From NCBI GenBank assembly GCA_018692315.1, contig JABHKC010000004.1, positions 1-44,878 on the forward strand: a DNA stretch of 44,878 nucleotides, given 5' to 3'. Of this stretch, positions 33,129 to 42,692 are shown one piece after another. The stretch's first letter is position 1; each line of letters begins with the position of its first letter. The position numbers and the translations under genes are program-made. The DNA is from Bacteroidota bacterium. GTDB taxonomy: Bacteria; Bacteroidota; Bacteroidia; Bacteroidales; JABHKC01. The notes beneath the pieces were generated by a model, which saw nothing but the letters and a program-made list of their open reading frames with translations, was not told the origin of the DNA and ran no database searches.

Positions 33129-36092
33129 TTAGTAGATTGCATCATATATAATTTCCTGAATTCGGGTTCGAACATTAGTTTTAATTAGCTTAGAATTATT
33201 AGCATCGGGATAAACTCTGTTTGAAAGAAAAACATAAACGATCTGCTTTTCCGGATCTGCCCATGCAATTGTTCCGGTAAATCCGGAATGTCCGAAACTT
33301 GTGCCAGATATTCCCTGAAAAGTAGGTCCATCCTTAGAATAATCCATTTCGGGTTTATCGAAGCCTAAGCCACGTCTGTTGCCTTCATCACAAAACATAC
33401 ATTTTGTAAAAAGTTCTATTGTCTCTTTTTCAAAATACATTTTTCCACCATAAGTACCATCACTCAAATACATTTGCATAAGCTTTGCAATATCGTTAGC
33501 ATTTGAGAAAAGCCCGGCATGTCCACAAATTCCTCCCAACATTGCAGCTCCCGGATCATGAACAAATCCTCTTACAATTTGTTTGCGAAATTCTTTATCA
33601 TTTTCGGTAGGAGCGATTCTACTTTCATTAAATTTTTTAAGTGGATTATAGGTTAAAGTTCTTGTTCCTAAAGTTTTATAAAACTCTAAATCAACAAATT
33701 CGTTCAATTTTTGTTCTGTTATGTTTTCAATTATCTTGTAAAAAAGATAAAATCCAAGGTCGCTATATTTGTATTCTTCTTTTTTCCAAAGCTCAGATTC
33801 TGCTATCTTTAGAAAAATTGAATCCTTATAATTTTCAGTAATATACAAATTTTCAGCAACCTGAATAGAGTATTTTTTCGTCTTTTTGTTTGAATAAATC
33901 TGTGAATTCAGAGTACTATTATCAATAGTTTCCTCATAAAAAGGAATCCAGGGAGTTAATTGGGCATGATGTGTAAGTATATCAACAATAGACATATCCT
34001 TTTTATTAGTTGTATCAAGGAATGGCAAATATTCAGAAATTTTTGCATTAATATCAAATTTCGCTTGCTCGTAAAGCTTCATCAAACTTGGCAGAGTTGC
34101 AGCAATTTTTGTAATTGACGCTAAATCATATATATCGGAATTTTCGACTAAATGGTTCTTTTCATAGGTAAAATGCCCAAACGATTTATTATAAACTACT
34201 GTCCCATTACGACTTACTAAAATCTGACATCCCGGCATAGCTTTATTTTCGATAGCCTCGAAAACTACAGAGTCAATTTGCGATAGTTTCCTGGAATCCA
34301 GATTTTCTTCTTCCGGGATCGAGTATCGGTTCCTGATTTTGTCATAATTCATAATCCCAACACCTTCAGTAAACTCCGAATTCGCAGAAACAGGCAATCT
34401 TCCAATAGCCGGAATCCCACCAAATATTAATTGAGCAGAAAAATCCTGGCTCAATTTTGAATTATTGTAAGAAACAATTATTGATTTCAAATTCCTGTGA
34501 TTTGATAATAAATCTAAAGCATAAGGATTTGCAAACAAATCTAAAACAACACATTTTTCTACCGACAGTTTTTCAATAAAATCGATACTATTTTGAGAAA
34601 TCCCAAATTTTTTTGCAGGTCGGCGATCCGAACTTAAAACACCAACTACTATCAAATTGTAGGAAGATAATTCATTTATCAGTTTATTAAATTCTCCTAC
34701 AGGAGCATTTTTGTTTATATAAAAATCTTTTGTTTCGGCATACAAACTTAAAGTCTCCTGAAAATGTGAAGGTTTTCCAGAACCAATAGAAAGTGAGGCA
34801 ATTTTCAAAGTATCAAGAGATTCTAAAGGTAATAAACTACTTTCGTTTTTTACAAGACTTATCGAAGCTTCGGTTAAATGCCTATTAATCAAGCTTGAAG
34901 AAGTTGAGTTTAAATCTTCAAATAAATTCTTCGTTTCGATTGGTTTATATTTATCAAGCTCAAACCAGCGTTTGGCAGCCAAAACTTTTTTACATCGCCT
35001 ATCGATTTCGTCCATAGAAATCAAACCACTTTTTATAGCTCTTTTTATTTTTCGAATGGCTTTCGGAATATTTTCAGGATAAAGCAAAATATCATTTCCG
35101 GCAATAAGTGCCTGAACTTCAATCTCCCCAGGTTCAGAATAATTTGTGATACCTTTCATATTCAGGGCATCGGTAAAAATAAGACCATCAAATTTCATTT
35201 TCGATTTCAGCAAATTTTCTACAATTTTTACAGAAAGAGTCGAAGGAAGATTTTTTGTTGTATCGAGCGCCGGAATGTTCAAATGTGCCACCATTACTCC
35301 ACCCAGTCCGGCTTTTATCAACTGTCTGAAAGGATATAGCTCGATATCACTAAGTCGTTCTTTTGAATGATTTATTGTTGGAAGCATTTCGTGTGAATCG
35401 GAATCGGTGTCGCCATGTCCGGGAAAATGTTTTGCAGTTGCAAGAATCCTATTATCCTGTAAACCTGCCATATATGCAAAACTTTTTCGAGAAACATTTT
35501 CTTTGTTTTCGCCAAACGAGCGGCTATTTATAACAGGATTTTTAGAGTTATTATTAATATCGACAACAGGAGCAAAATTGATATGAACACCAAGACGTTT
35601 TAATTGTTTTGCAATTTCTACACCCATTTCGTAAATCAATTTGTTGTCTTCTATTGCCCCAAGCATCATTTGTCGTGGAAAAGACACAGTGCTGTCGAGC
35701 CTCATTCCGAGCCCCCATTCAGCATCCATTGCAATCATAAGTGGAATTTCAGAAATAGACTGATAATAATTTGTCAAATCTGCCTGCCTAAGCGGACCGC
35801 CCTGAAAAAATATCAATCCTCCGATTTTATACTTTTTTATCATCCTTGCAATTTCTTTTTTGTGCTCCTCATCTTTGTTGGAATATGCTGCAACCATAAA
35901 GAGTTGGGCAATTTTTTCGTCGGGACGAAGTGAGTTAAAAACTGAATCGACCCATGCTGAGTGGTCAGACAAAAAAGGTGGTGCAATTTCTTTATGTTTA
36001 AGAATGATTCCGGTATTTTCTGCTTTGAAGCTATATGCTACAAAAACTATAGCTGTCAAAATCACTATTTTAAATTTGAAAAATCTATTCAT
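33129..36092 (-). CDS. GH3 beta-N-acetylglucosaminidase (NagZ-like) fused to a serine beta-lactamase-like domain
   Basis: 987-residue exported two-enzyme protein with an N-terminal signal (about residues 5-24). The GH3 part (about 45-400) has the NagZ signature KHFPGHGDTDSDSHE, including the catalytic His/Asp loop, and the nucleophile Asp in GLIFTDALNMKG; a GH3 C-terminal domain follows (about 400-590). From about 605 to the end is a class C beta-lactamase/DD-peptidase-like fold: S659-I-T-K662 is the SxxK motif, YSDLGF stands for YxN, and HSGFTG for the KTG-like motif. The fusion is a recurring Bacteroidota arrangement and points to peptidoglycan or muropeptide turnover in the periplasm, with one domain cutting the sugar bond and the other probably the peptide or an ester. 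A TAATTTTG box lies at plus 36122-36129 on the minus strand. Confidence 0.92.
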   Translation of the reverse strand: MNRFFKFKIVILTAIVFVAYSFKAENTGIILKHKEIAPPFLSDHSAWVDSVFNSLRPDEKIAQLFMVAAYSNKDEEHKKEIARMIKKYKIGGLIFFQGGPLRQADLTNYYQSISEIPLMIAMDAEWGLGMRLDSTVSFPRQMMLGAIEDNKLIYEMGVEIAKQLKRLGVHINFAPVVDINNNSKNPVINSRSFGENKENVSRKSFAYMAGLQDNRILATAKHFPGHGDTDSDSHEMLPTINHSKERLSDIELYPFRQLIKAGLGGVMVAHLNIPALDTTKNLPSTLSVKIVENLLKSKMKFDGLIFTDALNMKGITNYSEPGEIEVQALIAGNDILLYPENIPKAIRKIKRAIKSGLISMDEIDRRCKKVLAAKRWFELDKYKPIETKNLFEDLNSTSSSLINRHLTEASISLVKNESSLLPLESLDTLKIASLSIGSGKPSHFQETLSLYAETKDFYINKNAPVGEFNKLINELSSYNLIVVGVLSSDRRPAKKFGISQNSIDFIEKLSVEKCVVLDLFANPYALDLLSNHRNLKSIIVSYNNSKLSQDFSAQLIFGGIPAIGRLPVSANSEFTEGVGIMNYDKIRNRYSIPEEENLDSRKLSQIDSVVFEAIENKAMPGCQILVSRNGTVVYNKSFGHFTYEKNHLVENSDIYDLASITKIAATLPSLMKLYEQAKFDINAKISEYLPFLDTTNKKDMSIVDILTHHAQLTPWIPFYEETIDNSTLNSQIYSNKKTKKYSIQVAENLYITENYKDSIFLKIAESELWKKEEYKYSDLGFYLFYKIIENITEQKLNEFVDLEFYKTLGTRTLTYNPLKKFNESRIAPTENDKEFRKQIVRGFVHDPGAAMLGGICGHAGLFSNANDIAKLMQMYLSDGTYGGKMYFEKETIELFTKCMFCDEGNRRGLGFDKPEMDYSKDGPTFQGISGTSFGHSGFTGTIAWADPEKQIVYVFLSNRVYPDANNSKLIKTNVRTRIQEIIYDAIY

Positions 36093-36255
36093 TTACTTCG
36101 ATTTCTAAAAAATTCAGCCTGCAAAATTATAATTTGAGCGGCATTAAAAAAATGAAACTATTTTTGTGTCTATTTTATTGAAAAATGAAAGGTGTTTTTT
36201 TTGCAATAAAAATGAAAAAAAATATCTCTATTAAATTCTTTAACAAATAATAAAG

Positions 36256-36807
36256 ATGTATTTCCCAAATCTATTATTGATAGGTGGTGCAAGTAGGAAT
36301 GTCGGAAAAACGACTTTTAGTTGTAATCTCATAAGACATTTCAGCGAAAAAAAATTAAACATCATCGCACTCAAAATCAAAACAGTTTATAAAAATGACA
36401 GTTTTTTTCATGGGAAAGATAATTTTCCTGATGGTTCTGATTATAACATTATTGAGGAAACAGACAAAAACAGTAGCGAGGACAGCTCAAAAATGCTAAA
36501 GAATGGAGCAAGGCAAGTTTTTAGAATTAGAACAAAGAATGATTTTATTGAAGCTGCTTTTTTAGAATTACTTAAAAAAATTGGGAGTAATTCAATTATT
36601 GTTTCAGAATCAAATAGTTTAAGACAATATTTTAAACCGGGAATATTTTTAATGATAAAACATTTGCATTCATCAGAAATTAAACCAAGCGCCAAAAGGC
36701 TTGAAAAACATGCAGATAGAATAATTTTTTCTGATGGAAAAAATTTCGATTTCGCTCCTGAAAATTTAGAATTTATTGGAGGTGAATGGAAATTGAAGTT
36801 ACAATAG
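36256..36807 (+). CDS. P-loop NTPase, MobB-like
   Basis: 183-residue P-loop protein resembling molybdopterin-guanine dinucleotide biosynthesis protein MobB. Walker A is GGASRNVGKTTFSCNL (residues about 9-24), and IIVSESNSL about residue 117 is a possible second nucleotide-site strand. No molybdenum cofactor genes are near, and MobB's usual Lys/His region is not clear, so the cofactor role is uncertain; the SIMIBI class of P-loop proteins would be a safer label. It converges on and overlaps the SHOCT protein gene by 9 bases at the 3' ends (36799-36807). Confidence 0.65.
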   Translation: MYFPNLLLIGGASRNVGKTTFSCNLIRHFSEKKLNIIALKIKTVYKNDSFFHGKDNFPDGSDYNIIEETDKNSSEDSSKMLKNGARQVFRIRTKNDFIEAAFLELLKKIGSNSIIVSESNSLRQYFKPGIFLMIKHLHSSEIKPSAKRLEKHADRIIFSDGKNFDFAPENLEFIGGEWKLKLQ

Positions 36808-37860
36808 TTCCAAAACTTTATTTTTTAGAGCTAAATATTCTTCATCGTTAAGTGTTCCAATATCTTTCAATCGTTCAATTTTTTCGAGCTTAATCAAATT
36901 TATTTCTATTTCATCTTTCTTTAATCTTGATTCGGGAAGCATTTTTTCATTCACTCTATCGCTTAGCGAATCTATTTCTCTTTGGGTTTTTGCAAGATTT
37001 TCTTTAAACACTTCAATTTTCGATTTCAAATAATCGTTTTCACTTTTATACTTAGAAAGCTCGTTTTCGCTATTTTGACTATTCGATTCCAATTCAATAT
37101 TTTGATTTTGTAGTTCTTCAATTTTTTCGGAAAGTTCGTTTTTTGTATTTTCAAATACCGTATTATTATACTCAATATCAGATTTTGTATCTTCGACAAA
37201 TTGTTGGTTCAAAGCAGTATTCTTGTTCAATTCCAGCAATTGTTCTTTTCTCTCGTAAAGCTCTTTTTGTAAGATATTAAATTTTTTGTTAATGTTTGTA
37301 TAAGCTTCTTTCGTACTAACATTTTCAGATTTTTCTTTACTTAACTCTGCTTTAGTTCTCGACAGCATTAGCCCGGTTGTATTTTTATACTCCTCCAAAT
37401 TTTCTTTGTCAGTGATTACTTGTTTTGAAGTTTTGATTGCTCGTTTATAATTCGTAATAGATAACCAAAGGAATATTAATGTAAACACTCCTAAAATGGC
37501 AAATATTATATAAAAATTTAACTCTTTTGATTTTTTGTCGGCTTTAAAATCTTCATGGTTTTCTGTCAATTCAATTTTTTGTTTACTAAGATCTGTATTG
37601 CTATTGTTTAGCTCTATTTCTTTTTTTCTAAGATACTCGACGATTCTGTTTGATTGAATTAGCTCTTTCAAAATCGAATCGTTTATAGCAAACAATAGTT
37701 GAATTCTTTGGTACTCAACCGAGTTTGAATCTAATTCTAATTGTTTTATTTCATTCTTCAATTTATCAAGATTTGTTATAGTTAAATCGTAAGATTCTTG
37801 AGAATATCCGAACAAAGCAAAACATAAAATTGCAATAAGCAGAGGAATAATTCTTTTCAT
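36799..37860 (-). CDS. Coiled-coil membrane protein with C-terminal SHOCT motif
   Basis: 353 residues. An N-terminal signal sequence (MKRIIPLLIAILCFALFGYSQ), a periplasmic coiled coil (about 30-115), one membrane helix (about 120-140, IIFAILGVFTLIFLWLSI), and a long cytoplasmic coiled coil (about 150-320) follow in order. The end matches the short C-terminal SHOCT domain: LEKIERLKDIGTLNDEEYLALKNKVLELL. SHOCT motifs are thought to mediate oligomerisation. The topology suggests a spanning scaffold. No enzymatic domain is present and the partners are unknown. It is alone on its strand and overlaps the convergent P-loop gene. Confidence 0.75.
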   Translation of the reverse strand: MKRIIPLLIAILCFALFGYSQESYDLTITNLDKLKNEIKQLELDSNSVEYQRIQLLFAINDSILKELIQSNRIVEYLRKKEIELNNSNTDLSKQKIELTENHEDFKADKKSKELNFYIIFAILGVFTLIFLWLSITNYKRAIKTSKQVITDKENLEEYKNTTGLMLSRTKAELSKEKSENVSTKEAYTNINKKFNILQKELYERKEQLLELNKNTALNQQFVEDTKSDIEYNNTVFENTKNELSEKIEELQNQNIELESNSQNSENELSKYKSENDYLKSKIEVFKENLAKTQREIDSLSDRVNEKMLPESRLKKDEIEINLIKLEKIERLKDIGTLNDEEYLALKNKVLELL

Positions 37861-38060
37861 AATTCATTTTTTACTAAAAAATTGAAAGTGCTAATTTAGG
37901 TATTTTCATTTAGCAATAAAACTTTCGCTATATTATTTAAAATATTTTTAGATATATTTTTCATTCTGTAGAGTTGAAAATACTATATTATATATTAAGA
38001 AAATTCAAAATCATAATAAATGATTTTTCGGAATGTTATATTTTTACAAAAAATATTTTT

Positions 38061-38849
38061 ATGAAACTGGGAATTATTTCTGACATACACGAAGATTATA
38101 TCAGCTTGCTAAAAGCAATGGAGATATTGAACAGCAGGCAGGTAGATGAAATAATTTGTCTTGGCGATATTGTTGGCTTTAGTGTCCCTTTCTATGAATA
38201 TCAGAACACACGAAATGCCAATGAATGTATTGCAATTGTAAAAGCAAATTGCCAGATTTCTGTGATTGGTAATCACGATTTGTATGCAATTAGAAAAACG
38301 CCAAAAAAAGCAGGAGACTTTAACTTTCCCGAAAATTGGTTTGAACTTGATTATGATAAAAGACATGAAATATCGGATTTTCAATTATGGCTATACGAAG
38401 AAAACGAACTTTCGGCAATGTTAAACCAAAGTTCAAAGCAGTATTTATTGAGCCTTAAAGAATCTGAAATATCAAATTATGGTGGACTAAAAATATTTTT
38501 TACACATTATTTATCGCCAGATATTACCGGTTCCACTAAATCTTATATTACTAAATCCTCAGATTTTGAAGAACATATTGAACTAAGCAAGAAAAATAAT
38601 TGCAAATATGGTTTTATTGGTCATGCTCACATGGATGGATGTTTGCTTGCAAGCAGAAAAAAATACAGCCTGAAAACCTTTGGTAAATTTAAAGTGAAAA
38701 ATCAGCTTCAAACCATAGTTTCTCCATGCATTGCCAGAGGTAAACATCATAATGGTTTCTTAATTTTCGATACCAAAACTTTTGAGATAGAGGCAGTTTC
38801 CTTACAATCGAAATGGGAAATTATTAAAAACATGAAACTAATAGGATAA
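38061..38849 (+). CDS. Calcineurin-like metallophosphoesterase (YfcE/MJ0936-like)
   Basis: 262-residue cytoplasmic phosphoesterase with all five metallophosphatase motifs: IISDIHED (D-x-H), CLGDIVGF (GD), VIGNHDLYA (GNHD), FTHYLSPD (H) and FIGHAHMDG (GH-x-H). Two metal ions are expected. An upstream TTG at 37974 gives 29 extra residues with no conserved character; the ATG at 38061 places the first beta strand at residue 2, as in the family. Relatives hydrolyse phosphodiesters or phosphoproteins, but the substrate cannot be read from sequence. It precedes dapD, which has its own promoter. The spacer 37861-38060 is AT-rich with no clear promoter. Confidence 0.88.
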   Translation: MKLGIISDIHEDYISLLKAMEILNSRQVDEIICLGDIVGFSVPFYEYQNTRNANECIAIVKANCQISVIGNHDLYAIRKTPKKAGDFNFPENWFELDYDKRHEISDFQLWLYEENELSAMLNQSSKQYLLSLKESEISNYGGLKIFFTHYLSPDITGSTKSYITKSSDFEEHIELSKKNNCKYGFIGHAHMDGCLLASRKKYSLKTFGKFKVKNQLQTIVSPCIARGKHHNGFLIFDTKTFEIEAVSLQSKWEIIKNMKLIG

Positions 38850-38859
38850 AAACTGCAAT

Positions 38860-38889
38860 TTGTCATTAGCAATTTACTCACTACTTTTG
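38860..38889 (+). promoter_or_regulatory. Promoter of dapD (TTG-N19-TACTTTTG)
   Basis: TTG at 38860-38862 and TACTTTTG at 38882-38889 are 19 bases apart, an exact Bacteroidota consensus, 23 bases before the dapD ATG. It begins 11 bases after the phosphoesterase stop. Confidence 0.75.
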
Positions 38890-38912
38890 CAGGAAATAAA
38901 TTTTTTTTGAAA

Positions 38913-39731
38913 ATGAAAAATAGATTAGAAGATACAATAAATAAAATTTGGCAGGACAGGTCATTGGTTAAAGAAGAATCGGCAAATCAAGCAATTATTG
39001 AAACTCTTGAAATGCTTGATAAAGGTAAATTAAGAATTGCTGAAAAAATTAACAATGAGTGGAAAGTCAATGAATGGATAAAAAAAGCTGTAGTTCTATA
39101 TTTTGTAGTTCAAAAAATGGAAGTTACAGAAGTCGGGCCATTCGAGTTTCACGATAAAATTGCTTTAAAAAAGAATTATAAAGAGCTCGGGATAAGAGTT
39201 GTACCTCATGCCATTGCAAGATATGGAGCCTATATTTCAAGCGGCGTTGTATTGCTTCCTTCTTACGTAAATATCGGTGCATATGTCGATTCGGGAACAA
39301 TGGTTGATACTTGGGCAACAGTTGGAACATGTGCTCAAATTGGGAAAAATGTACATTTGAGTGGCGGTGTTGGAATTGGAGGAGTTTTAGAACCAATGCA
39401 AGCTACACCTGTCATTATTGAAGATAATTGCTTCATTGGCTCGCGGTCAATCGTAGTCGAAGGTGTTATTGTTGAAAAAGAAGCAGTTCTGGGAGCAAAT
39501 GTTGTGCTCACAAAATCGACAAAAATTATTGATGTAAGCGGAGAAACTCCTAAAGAATTTTCAGGTAGAATACCGGCGCGATCGGTTGTGATACCCGGAT
39601 CTTACAAAAAATCTTTTCCTGCCGGCGAATATAATGTTCCATGTGCACTAATCATTGGTAGCAGAAAACAATCGACAAATATGAAAACTTCGCTTAATGA
39701 AGCTCTTAGAAATTTTAATGTTGCTGTTTAA
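38913..39731 (+). CDS. dapD: 2,3,4,5-tetrahydropyridine-2,6-dicarboxylate N-succinyltransferase
   Basis: 272-residue DapD, which succinylates tetrahydrodipicolinate in the lysine and meso-diaminopimelate pathway, using succinyl-CoA. A helical N-terminal domain (about 1-95) is followed by the left-handed beta-helix of hexapeptide repeats (about 100-235): [30 protein letters not shown] and so on, with the family motif [25 protein letters not shown]. The ending [12 protein letters not shown] is also characteristic. The TTG at 38907 is not needed; the ATG at 38913 starts MKNRLED. Other dap genes are not in the window. The product supplies peptidoglycan precursors. Confidence 0.95.
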   Translation: MKNRLEDTINKIWQDRSLVKEESANQAIIETLEMLDKGKLRIAEKINNEWKVNEWIKKAVVLYFVVQKMEVTEVGPFEFHDKIALKKNYKELGIRVVPHAIARYGAYISSGVVLLPSYVNIGAYVDSGTMVDTWATVGTCAQIGKNVHLSGGVGIGGVLEPMQATPVIIEDNCFIGSRSIVVEGVIVEKEAVLGANVVLTKSTKIIDVSGETPKEFSGRIPARSVVIPGSYKKSFPAGEYNVPCALIIGSRKQSTNMKTSLNEALRNFNVAV

Positions 39732-39770
39732 ATATTGCTGTATATTTTTTTCTGACACATTTTGTAAGAT

Positions 39771-40886
39771 ATGAAAATTGGATTCGATGCAAAAAGAGCT
39801 TTTTTCAATAAAAGCGGATTGGGAAATTATAGCAGAAGCACGATAAGTTTGCTTCAGAAGTATTTTCCCGAAATCGAATATTTTCTTTATACACCATCAT
39901 TAAAAACCGCTGTGAGTTTCAATTTAAATAATAGTACAAAAATTGTTTCTCCAAAATACCTAAATAAAATATCACCTTCTTTTTGGCGAACTTTTAATCT
40001 GTCGAAACAAATTGAAAAAGACGAAATAGAAATTTATCACGGATTAAGCAATGAATTGCCAAAAAATATTGCAAAAACTAAAACCAAATCAATTGTTACT
40101 ATTCACGATTTGATTTTTTTACGATACCCCGAATTTTATTCCAAAATCGACAGAAAAATATATCTCAAAAAATTCCGACATGCTTGCCTTGAAGCAGATA
40201 AAGTTTTAGCAATCAGCAAGCAAACGAAAAACGACATCGAAAATTTCTTAGAAATTGATAAGTCAAAAATTGAAGTCGTTTATCAAACTTGCGATTCGTC
40301 TTTTGCAATTGAAAAAATGGAAGTTGAAAAATCTGAGATAAGGCGCAAGTATAATTTGCCGGAGAATTATTTGTTGTATGTCGGGACTATCGAAGAGAGA
40401 AAAAATCTATTGACAATTGTAAAGGCATTGCACTTGGGAAAAATTGATATTCCTTTGATTGTTATAGGAAAATCTACAGAATATTTAAAAAAAGTATTAT
40501 CATATATTTCAGAAAATAATATGAAAAATATTAACATTTTGAAAAATGTTGATTTTGTTGACTTTCCTGCGATTTATCAAATGGCTGAAATTTTTATCTA
40601 TCCATCGGTTTTCGAAGGTTTTGGAATTCCTATAATAGAAGCATTATATTCAAAAACTCCGGTCATTACTACAAAAGGAGGATGTTTCAACGAAACCGGA
40701 GGACAAAATTCCTTGTATATTTCTCCATACAATGTTTCGGAAATGACTGAAGCAATCAATAGAATTTTGTACGATACCAATTTGCAAAAAACGATAGCTG
40801 CTTCAGGTTTTGAATTTGTTCAAAAATTTAATGAAGACATAGTAGCTTCAAATATTTTTTCTCTTTACCAAAAATTGTTATCGTAA
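39771..40886 (+). CDS. Glycosyltransferase family 4 (GT-B)
   Basis: 371-residue GT4 enzyme. The N-half begins MKIGFDAKRAFFNKSGLGNYSR with the glycine-rich acceptor loop and has EIYHGLSNELP and VTIHDLIFLRYPEFY. The C-half has the donor site: YLLYVGTIEERKNLLTIVKAL, FVDFPAIYQMAEIFIYPSVFEGFGIPIIEALYSKTPVIT with the E-x7-E pair. The mannosyltransferase-like spacing of these motifs fits enzymes that use GDP-mannose or UDP sugars, but this is weak. It starts 39 bases after dapD and may share its promoter. It is not closely similar to the other GT4 enzyme in the window. Confidence 0.88.
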   Translation: MKIGFDAKRAFFNKSGLGNYSRSTISLLQKYFPEIEYFLYTPSLKTAVSFNLNNSTKIVSPKYLNKISPSFWRTFNLSKQIEKDEIEIYHGLSNELPKNIAKTKTKSIVTIHDLIFLRYPEFYSKIDRKIYLKKFRHACLEADKVLAISKQTKNDIENFLEIDKSKIEVVYQTCDSSFAIEKMEVEKSEIRRKYNLPENYLLYVGTIEERKNLLTIVKALHLGKIDIPLIVIGKSTEYLKKVLSYISENNMKNINILKNVDFVDFPAIYQMAEIFIYPSVFEGFGIPIIEALYSKTPVITTKGGCFNETGGQNSLYISPYNVSEMTEAINRILYDTNLQKTIAASGFEFVQKFNEDIVASNIFSLYQKLLS

Positions 40887-40887
40887 T

Positions 40888-40943
40888 AATTATTCAATTA
40901 AACAATTATTCAATTAAACAATTAAACAACTAAACAATTAAAA
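40888..40943 (+). repeat. Tandem repeat of seven 8-bp units ahead of the next start codon
   Basis: The 56 bases read as AATTATTC, AATTAAAC, AATTATTC, AATTAAAC, AATTAAAC, AACTAAAC, AATTAAAA, ending one base before the ATG of the thiamine-binding family gene. This fills the whole spacer behind the glycosyltransferase. Unit-number change by slippage would alter the distance between any upstream signal and the start codon. Confidence 0.8.
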
Positions 40944-40944
40944 C

Positions 40945-41256
40945 ATGTCAGTATTATTAGAATTTTCGATGTTCCCAACAGATAAGGGAGACAGTGTGAG
41001 CAAATATGTAAGCAAATTGATAGATATGATCAGGAATAGTGATTTTCCATACAAACTTACAGCTATGGGCACCATCATCGAAACCGAAACTATGGATGAA
41101 GCTCTTGGAATTGTAAAAAAATCGCATGAAATTCTCGCAGAAGATTCAAATCGAGTATATTCATCAATAAAATTAGATATTCAGAAAAATAAATCGAATC
41201 GTTTAGAAGGAAAAATTGCTTCTATTGAATCGAAAATTGGTATCGTAAATAAATAG
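40945..41256 (+). CDS. MTH1187/UPF0045 thiamine-binding family protein
   Basis: 103-residue small alpha-beta protein of the UPF0045 (MTH1187, YkoF-like) family. It begins MSVLLEFSMFPTDKGDSVSKYVSKLIDMI and has YKLTAMGTIIETETMDEALGIVKKSHEIL, both conserved family blocks. Members form tetramers, and some bind thiamine or its precursors; no thiamine genes are adjacent, so the ligand is open. The start is firm because the ATG directly follows an AT-rich repeat. A hairpin after the stop (41264-41303) closes the unit. Confidence 0.85.
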   Translation: MSVLLEFSMFPTDKGDSVSKYVSKLIDMIRNSDFPYKLTAMGTIIETETMDEALGIVKKSHEILAEDSNRVYSSIKLDIQKNKSNRLEGKIASIESKIGIVNK

Positions 41257-41263
41257 TGGTAAT

Positions 41264-41303
41264 AAGAAAACGTCAAATACTGCCTTGTCTTTGACGCTTT
41301 CTT
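41264..41303 (+). terminator. Terminator hairpin after the UPF0045 gene
   Basis: AAGAAAACGTCAAA (41264-41277) pairs with TTTGACGCTTTCTT (41290-41303) over 14 positions with one A-C mismatch, 8 bases after the stop codon. It is not followed by a long U-tract but is the strongest structure in the 130-base spacer. Confidence 0.6.
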
Positions 41304-41386
41304 AATAAGCACTTGAAAATAGATAGTTTTTTTAGAGACACTAAATAGTTTTATTAAAATCGTCAAATAGTAAATATTCAGCAAAT

Positions 41387-42649
41387 ATGAATTTCAGGAA
41401 ACAGAATATCTTTTTATTTTCGATAATTTTAACTTGTTTACTCTTTTCTTGCAAAGATTCCAGATGGGGAGGACAATCGCCTCTAAAAAAAGTAAGTACT
41501 CATAATCAGCCCATTCAGCAACAATTGAAAACAACTTTTGATATTGGAAATGGGATTTATGCCTCAAACGAATTTGCAGGAGCCAGACTTAATGGAATTG
41601 TCCTATCGAATGATACAATTGTTGCATTAATAAATCCGGAAAATACACCAATAAATAGCAGCCCTTGGTATTCGTTCAAAATTTGGAGCAATTCAGAACA
41701 AACTATACAATTAAGACTTAGCTATCTGCATGGTGTTAAACATCGATATTATCCGAAACTTAGCCACGATGGCATAGTATGGAACAATCTTGATTCTGCA
41801 AATTTCTCGAAAGGATTTGTAAAACCTGAAAATAATGAGAGAGAATTGGCGGACAATATTACTATCAAACTTTCGATTGGGACTGATACATTATGGATTT
41901 CGGCGCAAGAATTAATTACATCGAAACACGTTTTAAATTGGACCGAAAAAATGGCAGCAAAACCATTTGTGTCCTTTACTGAAATTAGCAATAGTACCGA
42001 AGGCAGACCAATAAATATGCTAAAAATTGGCAATAGCGACGATAAAAAAATGATAATCGTTCTGGCAAGGCAGCATCCTCCCGAAGTTTCGGGCTATTTG
42101 GCAATGAAATCTTTTGTAGAAACTATTTGCGAAGAAAATGATATTGCCATAAAATTCAGAAAACAATACAATACTTACGTAGTACCGCTTGTAAATCCTG
42201 ATGGAGTTGATAATGGACATTGGCGGCACAATTCAGGCGGGATTGATTTGAACCGAGATTGGGAGCATTTTAATCAAATCGAAACACAGCTAATTAGAGA
42301 TTTCATGCAAAATAAAATTCAAACAAGTGGCGGAAAATTTTATTTTGGAATCGATTTTCACTCAACTTGGGAAGATATATATTATACTATCAACCCGAAT
42401 TTGATGGGCAACATGCCAGGGCTTGTTCCAAAAATGATTGATTCGACAAGTAAAGAAATCCAAGACTACGAAGCAAATATCCTCCCTACTGAAGATGATG
42501 TAAACAAAATTAGTTCGCTCACATATTTCTTTTACGAGTTTGGTGCAGAATCATTAGTTTACGAATCGGGCGACGAAACTCCAAGACATTTCATTGAAAG
42601 AAAAGCAGAAATAACTGCACAAAAATTAATTGAGTTAATGTTAGAATAA
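41387..42649 (+). CDS. M14 zinc carboxypeptidase-like lipoprotein
   Basis: 420-residue exported lipoprotein. The signal ends in LLFSCKD (Cys22 probable lipid site). A beta-sandwich-like region (about 30-180) precedes the M14 catalytic domain. The zinc ligands are visible as H-x-x-E in ARQHPPEVSG and the later His in GIDFHSTWED. The substrate Arg follows in NSGGIDLNRDW, and the catalytic Glu is probably in the segment FGAESLVYESGDETP. All key positions are kept, unlike the M2-like lipoprotein at 10.5 kb. It probably removes C-terminal residues from peptides, or acts on wall peptides, at the cell surface. It is followed by a strong bidirectional terminator. Confidence 0.87.
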   Translation: MNFRKQNIFLFSIILTCLLFSCKDSRWGGQSPLKKVSTHNQPIQQQLKTTFDIGNGIYASNEFAGARLNGIVLSNDTIVALINPENTPINSSPWYSFKIWSNSEQTIQLRLSYLHGVKHRYYPKLSHDGIVWNNLDSANFSKGFVKPENNERELADNITIKLSIGTDTLWISAQELITSKHVLNWTEKMAAKPFVSFTEISNSTEGRPINMLKIGNSDDKKMIIVLARQHPPEVSGYLAMKSFVETICEENDIAIKFRKQYNTYVVPLVNPDGVDNGHWRHNSGGIDLNRDWEHFNQIETQLIRDFMQNKIQTSGGKFYFGIDFHSTWEDIYYTINPNLMGNMPGLVPKMIDSTSKEIQDYEANILPTEDDVNKISSLTYFFYEFGAESLVYESGDETPRHFIERKAEITAQKLIELMLE

Positions 42650-42692
42650 GAACTTTTTAGAAGGTCCCTCAAATAAGTTTTGGACTAATATT

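Noticed and set aside
33129-36092. Possible inactive beta-lactamase domain because YxN reads YSD
   Set aside because: SxxK and HSG motifs are intact, and this variant is usual in the fused NagZ proteins, so inactivity is not supported.
40888-40943. Short repeats that might be a CRISPR array
   Set aside because: Units are 8 bp and contiguous with no spacers, and there are no cas genes in the window.
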